From positions 45,376 through 109,375 of the forward strand of contig NZ_RHNP01000003.1 in the NCBI RefSeq assembly GCF_003950295.1: a DNA stretch of 64,000 nt, written 5' to 3'. This stretch comes from Loigolactobacillus iwatensis. Lineage in GTDB: Bacteria > Bacillota > Bacilli > Lactobacillales > Lactobacillaceae. Shown one piece after another: positions 33,585 to 41,112 of this stretch (the first letter of the stretch is position 1; each line of letters starts with the position of its first letter). The notes under the pieces were generated by a model. That model worked only from the letters and a program-made list of their open reading frames with translations, was not told the origin of the DNA and did not search any database. The translations under genes were made by a program, and so were the position numbers.

Positions 33585-33755
33585 GAGAGTGTTTGAAAAA
33601 GGCGGTTCGAGTCTAATCCGCAATTATGGATTATTAACGGTTTCGCTGACGCTGTCGATCAGACTAAGATGTAACAAAGTCTAAATCGCTAACAATCTTG
33701 CTGTCCCGGCTTGTTGTCCGTTCAACTACGACAAAAATGGCAACGTTGAGGAATG
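33585..33755 (+). repeat. RA repeat, long form, right end lost
   Basis: GAGAGTGTTTGAAAAAGGCGG starts at the base after the stop codon of the secreted protein. Inner cassettes are present; the right end decays near 33755. Confidence 0.75.
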
Positions 33756-33792
33756 AAATACTGGTTAATTTTTTTCGATTTCATCAACAAAT

Positions 33793-33855
33793 AAAAAAGT
33801 GTTAATCATCCGCGCCGGAAGCACTGTTTCGGCGGAGAAATGATTAACACTTTTT
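33793..33855. terminator. Bidirectional terminator between convergent genes
   Basis: AAAAAAGTGTTAATCAT pairs with ATGATTAACACTTTTT. It serves the aldo/keto reductase (minus) and possibly the secreted protein (plus). Confidence 0.85.
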
Positions 33856-33901
33856 AAGTTACTTAAATTATCAATCCTAGGAAAAAAGGTAAGCTAACGG
33901 T

Positions 33902-34750
33902 CTAACCTTGTGTCGCGTTATGGGAATGGCTTGGCGCCGTATCGGGCATAGCGTTCAGAGATGCCATATCTTGGGCACTAATTTCAAAATCAAGTTGTGC
34001 ATTATTTTTGATGTGATCAGTGCCGACAGCTTTTGGTAATGGCAAAATGTCGTTTTGTAAACAGAAGCGTAAGGCTAATTGAGCCACGCTAACGTCATAC
34101 TTTGCGGCTAATTGTTTCATTTCCTGGTTGTTGAGCAGGCCGCCAGTTGCCAATGGGGAGTAGGCTTCAACCAAAATATCATTTTTCTTGGCGAATTCAG
34201 TGATTTTTGGTTCAGTGTAGCCAACGTAGTACTGAATTTGATCGACCATTGGTTTAATTTTAGCGTTGGGCAAAATGTTTTCTAAGTCGTGCACGTTGAA
34301 ATTAGAAACGCCAATAGCTTTAACTTTGCCAGTTGCGTAGATATCTTCCATTGCCCGCCAAACTTCTTTGTTTTCTTTGTCGCAATTTTTGCCAATTTCG
34401 GTCCATGGCCACGGCGCGTGAACCAAGTACAAATCCAAGTAGTCAACGTCTAATTGTTCCATCGTGCTATTGAAGTCCGTCATTGCGCCGTCGTAGCTCT
34501 TAGTTGCACCAGGTAATTTCGAAGTGACAAAAATATCCTCCCGCGCAATACCAGAATCGCGAATTGCCCGGCCGACATCACTTTCATTTTGATAGGCCTT
34601 GGCAGTATCAATGTGCCGGTAGCCAATTTTCAACGCCTCAGCGGCGGCATTATAAGCCGTTTCGCCAACTGGAACTTGCCACATGCCAAAGCCAACTTTA
34701 GGAATTTTGGTGCCATTAGTTAAGTTAAATGTATCTGTTAAAATTGCCAT
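33902..34750 (-). CDS. Aldo/keto reductase
   Basis: A 282-residue NADPH-dependent TIM-barrel reductase with the complete catalytic tetrad Asp48, Tyr53, Lys78 and His111 (HIDTAKAY, TSKL, LVHAPW) and the family signatures VKAIGVSNF and LPLPKAV. It belongs to the 2,5-diketo-gluconate-reductase-like group of lactobacilli. Substrate unknown. It is transcribed alone; a TATAAT box lies on its strand about 40 nt upstream. The 370 nt upstream also contain worn RA fragments near 34850-34900. Confidence 0.88.
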   Translation of the reverse strand: MAILTDTFNLTNGTKIPKVGFGMWQVPVGETAYNAAAEALKIGYRHIDTAKAYQNESDVGRAIRDSGIAREDIFVTSKLPGATKSYDGAMTDFNSTMEQLDVDYLDLYLVHAPWPWTEIGKNCDKENKEVWRAMEDIYATGKVKAIGVSNFNVHDLENILPNAKIKPMVDQIQYYVGYTEPKITEFAKKNDILVEAYSPLATGGLLNNQEMKQLAAKYDVSVAQLALRFCLQNDILPLPKAVGTDHIKNNAQLDFEISAQDMASLNAMPDTAPSHSHNATQG

Positions 34751-35066
34751 ATTTCCACCTACTTTTAATTTTTAATTACACATCTATTATACGCGTATTG
34801 AAATGAAAGCGAATTAAATGAGCTTGGTTTAATCTGGCGTATATTTCAAGCACGCTTACACTGAATTAGCCGCAAAGTGATTTTCCAAACATAAGTACGG
34901 AAGGCCAATTTTTAAGCAGCTTTAGGCCAAAGTGATCTAGAAAGTACACTGATAAAATTAATTTCCACTTCAGCGTTAAATTAACACTACTTAATTATAA
35001 TTAATCGACCGTGAAGTGGTAATTAGTTGTTAGTACAATTATCATTTAAACAATATTAAGTACAAA

Positions 35067-35102
35067 CAAGTATTTGATTAACAATAGATACTTGACTATA
35101 CT
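35067..35102 (+). promoter_or_regulatory. MarR-gene promoter with overlapping operator
   Basis: TTGATT (35074) and TATACT (35097) are 17 nt apart. CAAGTAT (35067-35073) and ATACTTG (35088-35094) form an inverted repeat over the promoter, as expected for autorepression. Confidence 0.7.
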
Positions 35103-35120
35103 GTTGCTAAAGGTAACTAA

Positions 35121-35567
35121 TTGAAAGCAGGCATAAAATTGAAAATCGATAACTCGAATAATTTATCGGAGCGACTTCATTTGGTTGTTGCCCAGGAAAC
35201 TGATTTTATTCACGCCCAACTGAGCGAGTTAGGGCTAAATAATCAGCAGGCGCGCCTATTAAAATACGTTAGTGAGCACCCGGGCACAATTCAGAAGGAT
35301 GTTGCCCAATACCTCAATCGCCAAAATGCCACCATCACCAACATGCTGAAGCTGATGGCCAAGCGGGGCTACATTGTCCGCAAGATTCCGGCTGACAACG
35401 AACGCCAAAAACAAATCTTCCTTGAGCCAAAAGGTGAAAAATTACTCGGCTCAATTAACACAACCTTTGCCTCACTTGAAGCAGAGGTCGAGGCTGCCAT
35501 CCCCGAAAAAGAACAGGCCGCGTTTGTCCGTAATTTGGAACGAATTATGAAAAAATTAGAACAGTAA
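35121..35567 (+). CDS. MarR-family transcriptional regulator
   Basis: A 148-residue MarR protein: dimer helices at both ends and a winged helix in the middle (GTIQKDVAQYLNRQNATITNMLKLMAKRGYIVRKIPADNERQK contains recognition helix and wing). Start TTG 35121 after AAAGGT; a TTG at 35139 is possible. It has its own promoter and operator. No clear target gene is adjacent except the divergent aldo/keto reductase. A cluster of RA repeats starts at its stop codon. Confidence 0.85.
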   Translation: MKAGIKLKIDNSNNLSERLHLVVAQETDFIHAQLSELGLNNQQARLLKYVSEHPGTIQKDVAQYLNRQNATITNMLKLMAKRGYIVRKIPADNERQKQIFLEPKGEKLLGSINTTFASLEAEVEAAIPEKEQAAFVRNLERIMKKLEQ

Positions 35568-35688
35568 GAGTGTTTGAAAAAGCGGTTAGATTATGGAGTA
35601 TAGCCTAGACGGGCGAAAAGAGACGCGCAGCGGATCGTTCGACTGGCGTAGCTATACGCAATAATCTGCTTTTTCAAACACGTTTCCG
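35568..35688 (+). repeat. RA repeat with GC-rich cassette
   Basis: Starts GAGTGTTTGAAAAAGCGG directly after the MarR stop. The inner cassette is GGGCGAAAAGAGACGCGCAG with GATCGTTCG, and it ends GCTTTTTCAAACACGTTT. Confidence 0.88.
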
Positions 35689-35940
35689 CTAAACTAAAAA
35701 TAGAAGTGAGAGCGTATTCTCTAAACACACTTAGCTAGGCGAAAAGAGACGCGCAGCGGATCGTTCGACCGGCGTAGCTATACGCAATAATCTGCTTTTT
35801 CAAACACGTTTCCGCAAAACTAAACATAGAAGTGAGGGCATATTTCCAAACACACTTAGCTAGGCGAAAAGAGACGCGCAGCGGATCGTTCGACTAGCGT
35901 AGCTATACGCAATAATCTGCTTTTTCAAACACGTTTCCAC
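35689..35940 (+). repeat. Tandem array of two 125-bp RA-derived units
   Basis: The segment from CTTAGCTAGGCGAAAAG to the next copy has a period of 125 bp (35731 to 35856). Each unit ends in the RA right end. A near-identical unit is found at 57540-57664. Confidence 0.85.
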
Positions 35941-35946
35941 CAAATC

Positions 35947-36064
35947 AGAGTGTCTCAAAAAGCGCCTAGGTTCCGAGCATTAGCCTAGCCTGCCGAATTA
36001 TTCGCGCAGCGGATGATTTGGTGAGCGTAGCTAAGCACAGGAAGCTGCTTTTTTAGACACGTTT
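35947..36064 (+). repeat. RA repeat, short form, variant ends
   Basis: AGAGTGTCTCAAAAAGCG with GCTTTTTTAGACACGTTT. Confidence 0.82.
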
Positions 36065-36108
36065 CCACGAAATCAGTCAGGGAAGGCCAAGTAAAGGCAC
36101 TATACAAC

Positions 36109-36176
36109 CGCGGCCTAAAAAGACGAAGTGACTGGCGTAGCTATACGCAGTAATCTGCTTTTTCAAACACGTTTCC
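36109..36176 (+). repeat. RA right half
   Basis: Only the right arm remains (GTAGCTATACGC to CAAACACGTTTCC). Confidence 0.65.
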
Positions 36177-36269
36177 ATTAAATTGTCCAGGCAGATACAA
36201 ATGAACGTATTTTCCAAAGGTAACTAAACGAAAGAAGCTGCCTTGTAGCACACATTTCATTTATACTGT

Positions 36270-36320
36270 AAAAAAGGCAACCACAACAAAAGCGAATTTT
36301 GTTATGGTTGCCTTTTTTTT
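36270..36320. terminator. Terminator of niaR-niaP (bidirectional)
   Basis: AAAAAGGCAACC pairs with GGTTGCCTTTTT, inner stem ACAAAA/TTTTGT. Confidence 0.85.
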
Positions 36321-36330
36321 CGTTCGAATT

Positions 36331-37551
36331 CTATTCACCTTGAACAGTATCATCCAGGCGCTGGCCCATGGTTTCTTTGCCAAGAAAAATAATGGCAAAA
36401 ACGGCGATAATGATGGCAGCGCAGAAAATCCCGAAGATAACGGTGAAGGAGACACCCTTAGCGATCAAACTACCAACCATGATAGGGCCTAAAATGCCGC
36501 CAATCCGACCGACACCTGCGGCCATACCCGTTCCGGTGCCCCGAATGGTCAGTGGATATTGTTCTGGCGAGTAGGCGTAGAGCGTTCCCCAAGCACCCAG
36601 ATTGAAAAATGAAAGTAACATGCCAAAAATTAAAATGGCCGCCAAGCCAGTGGCGTTACCGAAGCCCAGTGCGCTAACAGCCGTGCCCAGTAAAAAGAAA
36701 GATAGAACCCATTTACGACCTAGATGCTCAACTAACCAAGCCGCAACAAAATAACCAGGTAATTGGGCGAGGGTCATGATGAGTGTGTAGCCAAAGCTGT
36801 TGATTAGGCTGTAACCTTTTAGGACGAGAACGCTGGGAAGCCAGAGAAACATGCCGTAATAGGAAAAAACCACCATGAACCAAACGATCCAAAGCATTAA
36901 AGTGGATTTAAAGTAAGCAGGTTTCCATAAATCGGCCAGAGCCTTCCCTGTGGATGGCCGCTGACCAAATTCTTGGCGAACAAAGGCCTGCGATTCATGC
37001 AAACCGTAGCGCAGATAGAGTGCGTATAGTGCGGTTAAGGCCGAACCAAATAGGGCGATGCGCCAACCCCAAGTGGGAATCACAAAATATGAAACAAGTG
37101 CCGCCACTAACCAACCGCCAGCCCAAAAGCTTTCCAGTAAGACAACGGTTCGCCCGCGACTTTCTACCGGAACGTTTTCCGAAACAAGTGTTGAGGCAAC
37201 TGGTAATTCGCCACCAAGCCCGGCGCCAACGAAGAAGCGTAAGACGAGAAACATAGTGTAGCCTGTGGTTAGCGCAGATAATCCGGTACCGATTGAGAAA
37301 AAGAGCAGCGTGATGATTAAAACATCTTTACGGCCATAACGATCAGCCAAGATGCCGAACAAAATTGCCCCAACCGCCATACCAATTGAGCTAACACTGC
37401 CAATCCAGCCCATTTGAACCTCGCTTAAATGCCATTCTGGTTTGAGTGCTGCGATAATAAAAGAAAGCATGCCAACATCCATTGCGTCAAATAACCAGGC
37501 CAGCCCCGCAACTGTTAATAGCCGCTTTGTTGCGGGTTTTTCATTTGTCAT
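36331..37551 (-). CDS. niaP: MFS transporter, niacin uptake (NiaP-like)
   Basis: A 406-residue major facilitator with about 12 membrane segments; LAWLFDAMDVGMLSFI in helix 1, GILADRYGRKDV between helices 2 and 3, and ESRGRTVVLLESFWAGGW fit the metabolite:H+ symporter group that includes NiaP. It lies 101 nt downstream of niaR on the same strand with a perfect NiaR-like palindrome in the gap, so niacin or nicotinamide import is the best call. Start ATG 37551, 10 nt after GGGAGGA; the upstream extension has no ribosome site. Confidence 0.82.
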   Translation of the reverse strand: MTNEKPATKRLLTVAGLAWLFDAMDVGMLSFIIAALKPEWHLSEVQMGWIGSVSSIGMAVGAILFGILADRYGRKDVLIITLLFFSIGTGLSALTTGYTMFLVLRFFVGAGLGGELPVASTLVSENVPVESRGRTVVLLESFWAGGWLVAALVSYFVIPTWGWRIALFGSALTALYALYLRYGLHESQAFVRQEFGQRPSTGKALADLWKPAYFKSTLMLWIVWFMVVFSYYGMFLWLPSVLVLKGYSLINSFGYTLIMTLAQLPGYFVAAWLVEHLGRKWVLSFFLLGTAVSALGFGNATGLAAILIFGMLLSFFNLGAWGTLYAYSPEQYPLTIRGTGTGMAAGVGRIGGILGPIMVGSLIAKGVSFTVIFGIFCAAIIIAVFAIIFLGKETMGQRLDDTVQGE

Positions 37552-37592
37552 GATAAGTAATCCTCCCAAGTAAATTAAGATATGTAATGTTC

Positions 37593-37618
37593 GTTTAGGG
37601 TGTCTTGACACCTTAAAC
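37593..37618. promoter_or_regulatory. NiaR operator upstream of niaP
   Basis: GGTGTC-TT-GACACC with flanking TTTA/TAAA forms a near-perfect palindrome. A second, one-sided copy (GGGGTGTCTTGTCAAC) lies at 37642-37656 over the niaR stop codon. Confidence 0.7.
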
Positions 37619-37652
37619 ATAATCTTAGTAAACACTACTTAGGGGTGTCTTG

Positions 37653-38171
37653 TCAACTAGCTGGTTCGTACAAAATTCCAGCAGCGTGCAGACTTTGTTT
37701 GATTTGGGTTAGCTGAGCCTCATTTTCAAAGGTAATTGTGTGTAAATGGACACCGTCTGTGAGTTCCGCTAGGGGATGGCCTTTAAATTGATTTAATTTG
37801 CGGATGAATTGTTGAACGTCACCTAACGTTCGGATCGCTAATTGACCGCGCAACTGGCCGTAAAGTGGGTGTTCAACGAGGACATCGTTAACGCTGCCGC
37901 CGGCCTTAACAATCAGCGTTAGTTCTTGCTCAATATCGGCCGGGCGGTGACGACAAGCAATGATTGCCTGGTGACTACTATTGTGTTGGTACTCATAACC
38001 GCGGGGGGTAGCAACGATTGTTTCTCCCTGGGCGCGCATTAGGGCAATATCACCAACAATTGTTTGCCGACTGACGCCGAATTGTTTGGCAAAATGACTG
38101 GCGCTTATTGGTTGTGTTCCTGAAATTAGTGCGCCGCGAATTTGTTCTTGCCGTTTTTTTCCTGATAACAT
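37653..38171 (-). CDS. niaR: Niacin-responsive repressor NiaR (HTH plus 3H domain)
   Basis: A 172-residue protein with an N-terminal HTH-11 (ISASHFAKQFGVSRQTIVGDI) and a C-terminal 3H domain that binds niacin, with the conserved His residues in ACRHRP, LVEHPLYG and GVHLHTI. Start ATG 38171, 5 nt after AGAGGTGA; a GTG 9 nt upstream is less likely. Palindromic sites lie before niaP. In NiaR-type control, niacin acts as co-repressor. Confidence 0.88.
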   Translation of the reverse strand: MLSGKKRQEQIRGALISGTQPISASHFAKQFGVSRQTIVGDIALMRAQGETIVATPRGYEYQHNSSHQAIIACRHRPADIEQELTLIVKAGGSVNDVLVEHPLYGQLRGQLAIRTLGDVQQFIRKLNQFKGHPLAELTDGVHLHTITFENEAQLTQIKQSLHAAGILYEPAS

Positions 38172-38303
38172 TTGGATCACCTCTGGTTGATTGTACCATG
38201 TTTGCTTGTGGACAAAGGATCAAAAAAAATCTGCTGTTTAACGACACCAGTTGCTTGTGCTATATTAAAGTTGGAAACTAAATTAGTGAGGTGTGTTGTT
38301 AGG

Positions 38304-38660
38304 ATGACAGATAAAGAAGATAGTGTACTTGATCAAATTAATGCGCAATTGCGTCAGTTAGCGTTGGATCTGCGTAAACTTGGTGGAAAAACCAGCCATA
38401 TTAGTCAATTCTTAACGCAAGAGCAGGCGATTCATGAAGTACGTGCGATTAGCCGTGAAGCGCAGCAAGTTGAACAGACCGTCCAAAAGGAACCTCTGTC
38501 TAAGAAAGAATTGGATACACTCCATTATATTGAAACTGAATTCGTTGATCTAGATGATACCTTGATTAATTTGTCGGATGACGCTGACAAATTAAAGAGC
38601 GTTATGGCCCAACACAAGGCATTGGATGCCGTTCAGAAAATATTGGCGGACGCTAAATAG
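38304..38660 (+). CDS. Small helical protein of unknown function
   Basis: A 118-residue acidic, all-helical protein (e.g. DQINAQLRQLALDLRKLGGK; AISREAQQVEQTVQKEP) with coiled-coil character and no membrane segment. Not recognised. It starts at ATG 38304, about 10 nt after GAGGTG, and is divergent from niaR. Confidence 0.65.
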   Translation: MTDKEDSVLDQINAQLRQLALDLRKLGGKTSHISQFLTQEQAIHEVRAISREAQQVEQTVQKEPLSKKELDTLHYIETEFVDLDDTLINLSDDADKLKSVMAQHKALDAVQKILADAK

Positions 38661-38732
38661 ATTTTTATTAGTAATGATTGAAAATAGTGATGTGAAATGG
38701 ACGTTTGGTTTATTTTTAAGCGTGATCTAGGA

Positions 38733-38856
38733 GGCTGGGACAAAAGTTCTGGCCTTTTTTTATTTTCGATCATTATTCTAGAACCTGCGCCAAAAGTTTG
38801 TGTTCACGTGTTTAGCTGACGTTACGCAGTAAACCTAGAACCGACTTTTGGCACCC
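38733..38856 (+). repeat. RB repeat, copy 2 (no RA insert)
   Basis: GGCTGGGACAAAAGTTC at the left, then TCATTATTCTAGAAC, CACGTGTTTAGCTGACG, and CGACTTTTGGCAC at the right. Confidence 0.75.
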
Positions 38857-38953
38857 GCCATTGAATTTCTCCAAAAAAGGGCGCCAGTTTCCCACACAAC
38901 TTATGCGCTAGTGAAGCCAACGCTGAGCAAACAAAGTTAAGGACACAAAAAAA

Positions 38954-39034
38954 GATCCTTACGGTTGGGTTGCCGTAAGGATCAAAAGGAGTAAGGGTGA
39001 GCCATCAGTTTGGGAGGACTGGTGACTCTTTTTT
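38954..39034 (+). ncRNA. Structured RNA leader, copy 1 (two hairpins, second a terminator)
   Basis: Hairpin 1: GATCCTTACGG with CCGTAAGGATC around a TTGGGTTG loop (38954-38983). Linker AAAAGGAGTAAGGGT. Hairpin 2: GAGCCATCAGT with ACTGGTGACTC around TTGGGAGG, then TTTTTT (38999-39034). A GGAGGAG site and a small reading frame follow. The copy at 39995-40072 keeps the structure with different stem bases. Confidence 0.6.
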
Positions 39035-39054
39035 CATTACTTTGGAGGAGTAAA

Positions 39055-39128
39055 ATGAAAAATTTGGGTTGTTTGGGTAAATAGGGATTACTGATCTCTA
39101 TGTAAATTACTATACCGGTGAATTATGA
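39055..39128 (+). pseudogene. Frameshifted paralogue of the 26-residue leader-linked peptide
   Basis: After ATGAAAAAT the frame stops within 9 codons, but other frames give WVV-WVNRDY and DLYVNYYTGEL before a stop, aligned with WVV-WVRDV and HLYEVQYTGQV of the intact copy at 40094-40174. It appears broken by small indels. Confidence 0.45.
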
Positions 39129-39268
39129 AGAAAGTGTGACTGAATTCATAACAAATTGATAAGATGCCATTTCGAATAGTTAAGATAAAGTTAAGCTTAT
39201 TTATGGCACTGGTAAAACGGACTTGCTATGCTAATAACATAATCAAAAACGTAGGGAGTGTCAGCGGT

Positions 39269-39394
39269 ATGCCAAATGATCAAAAAGTCTGGACCTGTGC
39301 TTTATGTGGTGCAACTGAGCAGAACAAACGAACGCAACAACCAAAAAAAGATGGTTGTGAAATTTCCTATTGTGAGGAACATCGCTGGCGTTAG
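39269..39394 (+). CDS. Small zinc-ribbon-like protein
   Basis: A 41-residue protein with two Cys pairs (CALC and CEISYC) and a following EEH, which can bind one zinc. Short zinc ribbons of this kind are common and uncharacterised. The ATG at 39269 follows GGGAG by 11 nt. An RB repeat begins a few bases after its stop codon. Confidence 0.55.
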   Translation: MPNDQKVWTCALCGATEQNKRTQQPKKDGCEISYCEEHRWR

Positions 39395-39400
39395 GCGCGG

Positions 39401-39800
39401 AGTGGGACAAAAGTCGGTTTTGGATTTACTGCGTAAGGTAGGCTAAGTCAATAACCAGATGATGGTTATTGACTTAGTTGTAGTCGTGTTTGAAAAAGCA
39501 GATTCCTGCGGTTGCCATGTTTCAACTTGGCGCTTTTCGCCGTAGTTGAATGGACAACGGATGAAGCAGCAAGATTATTAGCGTTTTGGGCTAATAATCC
39601 TCAATTGCGGAATAGTAGCTACAACAGTCAAATCACCTTTTTCAAAGGTAATTCGTCTGTTTAGGCTGCGACTCGGACTTTGTTTTATCCTAGTCCGATC
39701 GACAACGTCAGTAATCCTCAGAATCTAATCGCTTTTTCAAACACTTCCGTTAGGCACGTGAACCCGGACTTTTGGCGTACGTTCTAGAGTAATGTTCTGG
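39401..39800 (+). repeat. RB repeat, copy 3, carrying a long RA element (39485-39747)
   Basis: Left RB half AGTGGGACAAAAGTCGG to TACTGCGTAAGG; then a hairpin CTAAGTCAATAACC/GGTTATTGACTTAG; then a full RA in reverse orientation; then the right RB half CCGTTAGGCACGTGAAC to GTTCTAGAGTAATG. Confidence 0.8.
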
Positions 39801-39824
39801 CTAGTTTAGTTGTGTTCGGAAAAT

Positions 39825-39881
39825 TAACTAGGAGCAGGCATAAAATCTCACCTTGAGAATTTTATGCCTGCTCCTAGTTTT
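39825..39881 (+). terminator. Strong terminator after the RB/RA composite
   Basis: AACTAGGAGCAGGCATAAAA pairs with TTTTATGCCTGCTCCTAGTT and is followed by TTT. Confidence 0.85.
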
Positions 39882-39994
39882 TGTTCGCCACTAGATTTTA
39901 GAAATAAATGTAGCGTAGATAAAAATTTAAAATTATTTTGTACACTGGCTAACCTTATAAATAAACGCAACAAAAAATCAAGGCAACAAAAAAA

Positions 39995-40072
39995 GATCAC
40001 TCAGTTGGGTTGCCAAGTGATCTAAAAGGAGTAAGGGTGAGTCACTGGTTGGGAAGACCAGCGGCTCTTTTT
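39995..40072 (+). ncRNA. Structured RNA leader, copy 2
   Basis: Hairpin 1: GATCACT with AGTGATC around TTGGGTTG (39995-40022). The same linker AAAAGGAGTAAGGGT. Hairpin 2: GAGTCACTGGT with ACCAGCGGCTC, then TTTTT (40039-40072). Stem bases differ from copy 1 but pairing is kept, which supports a selected RNA structure. Confidence 0.62.
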
Positions 40073-40093
40073 CAATTACTTTGGAGGAGTAAA

Positions 40094-40174
40094 ATGAAAA
40101 ATTGGGTTGTTAGGTATATTTGGGTAAGAGATGTATCTCATCTCTATGAAGTTCAATATACAGGCCAAGTGTGA
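40094..40174 (+). CDS. 26-residue peptide behind the structured leader
   Basis: ATG with a GGAGGAG site 5 nt upstream encodes a 26-residue basic, aromatic peptide (MKNWVVRYIWVRD at the start, VQYTGQV at the end). The same peptide is partly preserved, in broken form, at 39055-39128. Not recognised. Conservation of the peptide plus leader suggests a real, regulated microprotein; the alternative is a leader peptide for nothing now present downstream. Confidence 0.5.
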   Translation: MKNWVVRYIWVRDVSHLYEVQYTGQV

Positions 40175-40270
40175 AGAAAATATGATGGCTTTGTAATCTC
40201 TTAATGAAGAGTGAAATTACGGAACCAACTTTGGGCCTTGATAGTCAAAATGAGCAAAACGGTCAATGAT

Positions 40271-40341
40271 AAAAAAAGACGTCTAACTTCAACATTGCAA
40301 TGGTCAATAACGATTGCAATGTGAAGCCAGACGCCTTTTTA
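40271..40341. terminator. Terminator of the DUF4811/MFS operon (bidirectional)
   Basis: CTTCAACATTGCAAT pairs with ATTGCAATGTGAAG, flanked by AAAAAGACGTCT and AGACGCCTTTTT. Confidence 0.85.
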
Positions 40342-40361
40342 ATTGAAATTAGCTTCTAAAT

Positions 40362-41111
40362 TTATTGGCTAGCCGTCTTTTTTGCCTGTTTAAGCAACGT
40401 TTGGGCGACTTGTTGTTCTTGTTGCTGAGCCTTGACTTCAGCCTGTTTTTCAGCGGTTGCCTTGATTTGTTGTAACTGCTGTGTGGTCAAAGAAGGCTGT
40501 TTGGCCTTAGCCTGTTCAACGAGCAAGGCGATTTGCTGCTTGCTCTGCGTTTTAGCAGCGGCTTGTTTAGCCTTGGCCGCTTTTTCAAGCCAGACTGCCT
40601 GTTTGCGGCTAATAGTTGTCCAATTATTAGGTAGAACGAATTTATTCTGCCGTGAAATCAGCTCATGGTGGGCGCCCGTTCCACTAAAACACCAGCGCCA
40701 GAAGCTATTTTGGTAGCGCCAATACTTTGTGGTAACCACCAATTTAGCCTGCTTGGTTGCCTGGTAACTAATTTTGTTCGTTGTTTTAATGCTAGCCTGT
40801 GTGTGCAGTGGCTTTTTCTGATTAGCTAGTCGGTAAAGATAAACTTTTTCCGTTTTACTCTGGCGAATTGGCTGGTAGATCAATAACGGCAATTGTTTTG
40901 TTGGGCTAATGGAAGCAATTTTGGTCGTTTGTTGTTGACTAACTTGGTGCATTCCCCAGTGAGCGTTGTCGTTGCCAATCATGAGGCCGGCCGACAAGAC
41001 CAGCAAAATGAGCCCTAGTCCGCCGACTAGCCATTGCTGTGCCCGTGTTTTAAGCAAAAGAACACCAGTGACAAAACAAATAACGCCAATAAAAAGGCCG
41101 ATTAAAATCAT
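40362..41111 (-). CDS. DUF4811 membrane protein
   Basis: A 249-residue protein with two N-terminal membrane segments (ILIGLFIGVICFVTGVLLL; WLVGGLGLILLVLSAGLMI), an extracytoplasmic middle domain and a Lys/Gln/Ala-rich helical tail (residues ~180-249). This is the DUF4811 layout, seen in lactobacilli next to DHA2 exporters. It starts 1 nt after the exporter's stop, so they form one operon. It may be an exporter partner; function unproven. Confidence 0.78.
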   Translation of the reverse strand: MILIGLFIGVICFVTGVLLLKTRAQQWLVGGLGLILLVLSAGLMIGNDNAHWGMHQVSQQQTTKIASISPTKQLPLLIYQPIRQSKTEKVYLYRLANQKKPLHTQASIKTTNKISYQATKQAKLVVTTKYWRYQNSFWRWCFSGTGAHHELISRQNKFVLPNNWTTISRKQAVWLEKAAKAKQAAAKTQSKQQIALLVEQAKAKQPSLTTQQLQQIKATAEKQAEVKAQQQEQQVAQTLLKQAKKTASQ

Positions 41112-41112
41112 A

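Noticed and set aside
35568..36176. Regular repeats resembling a CRISPR array
   Set aside because: The unit is 125 bp with self-complementary ends and near-identical interiors; there are no short repeats with unique spacers and no cas genes.
40037..40174. Longer frame starting at GTG 40037 in frame with the 26-residue peptide
   Set aside because: Although AAAAGGAG precedes it, the extra codons are the terminator hairpin, and in the paralogous copy the matching frame stops before the peptide.
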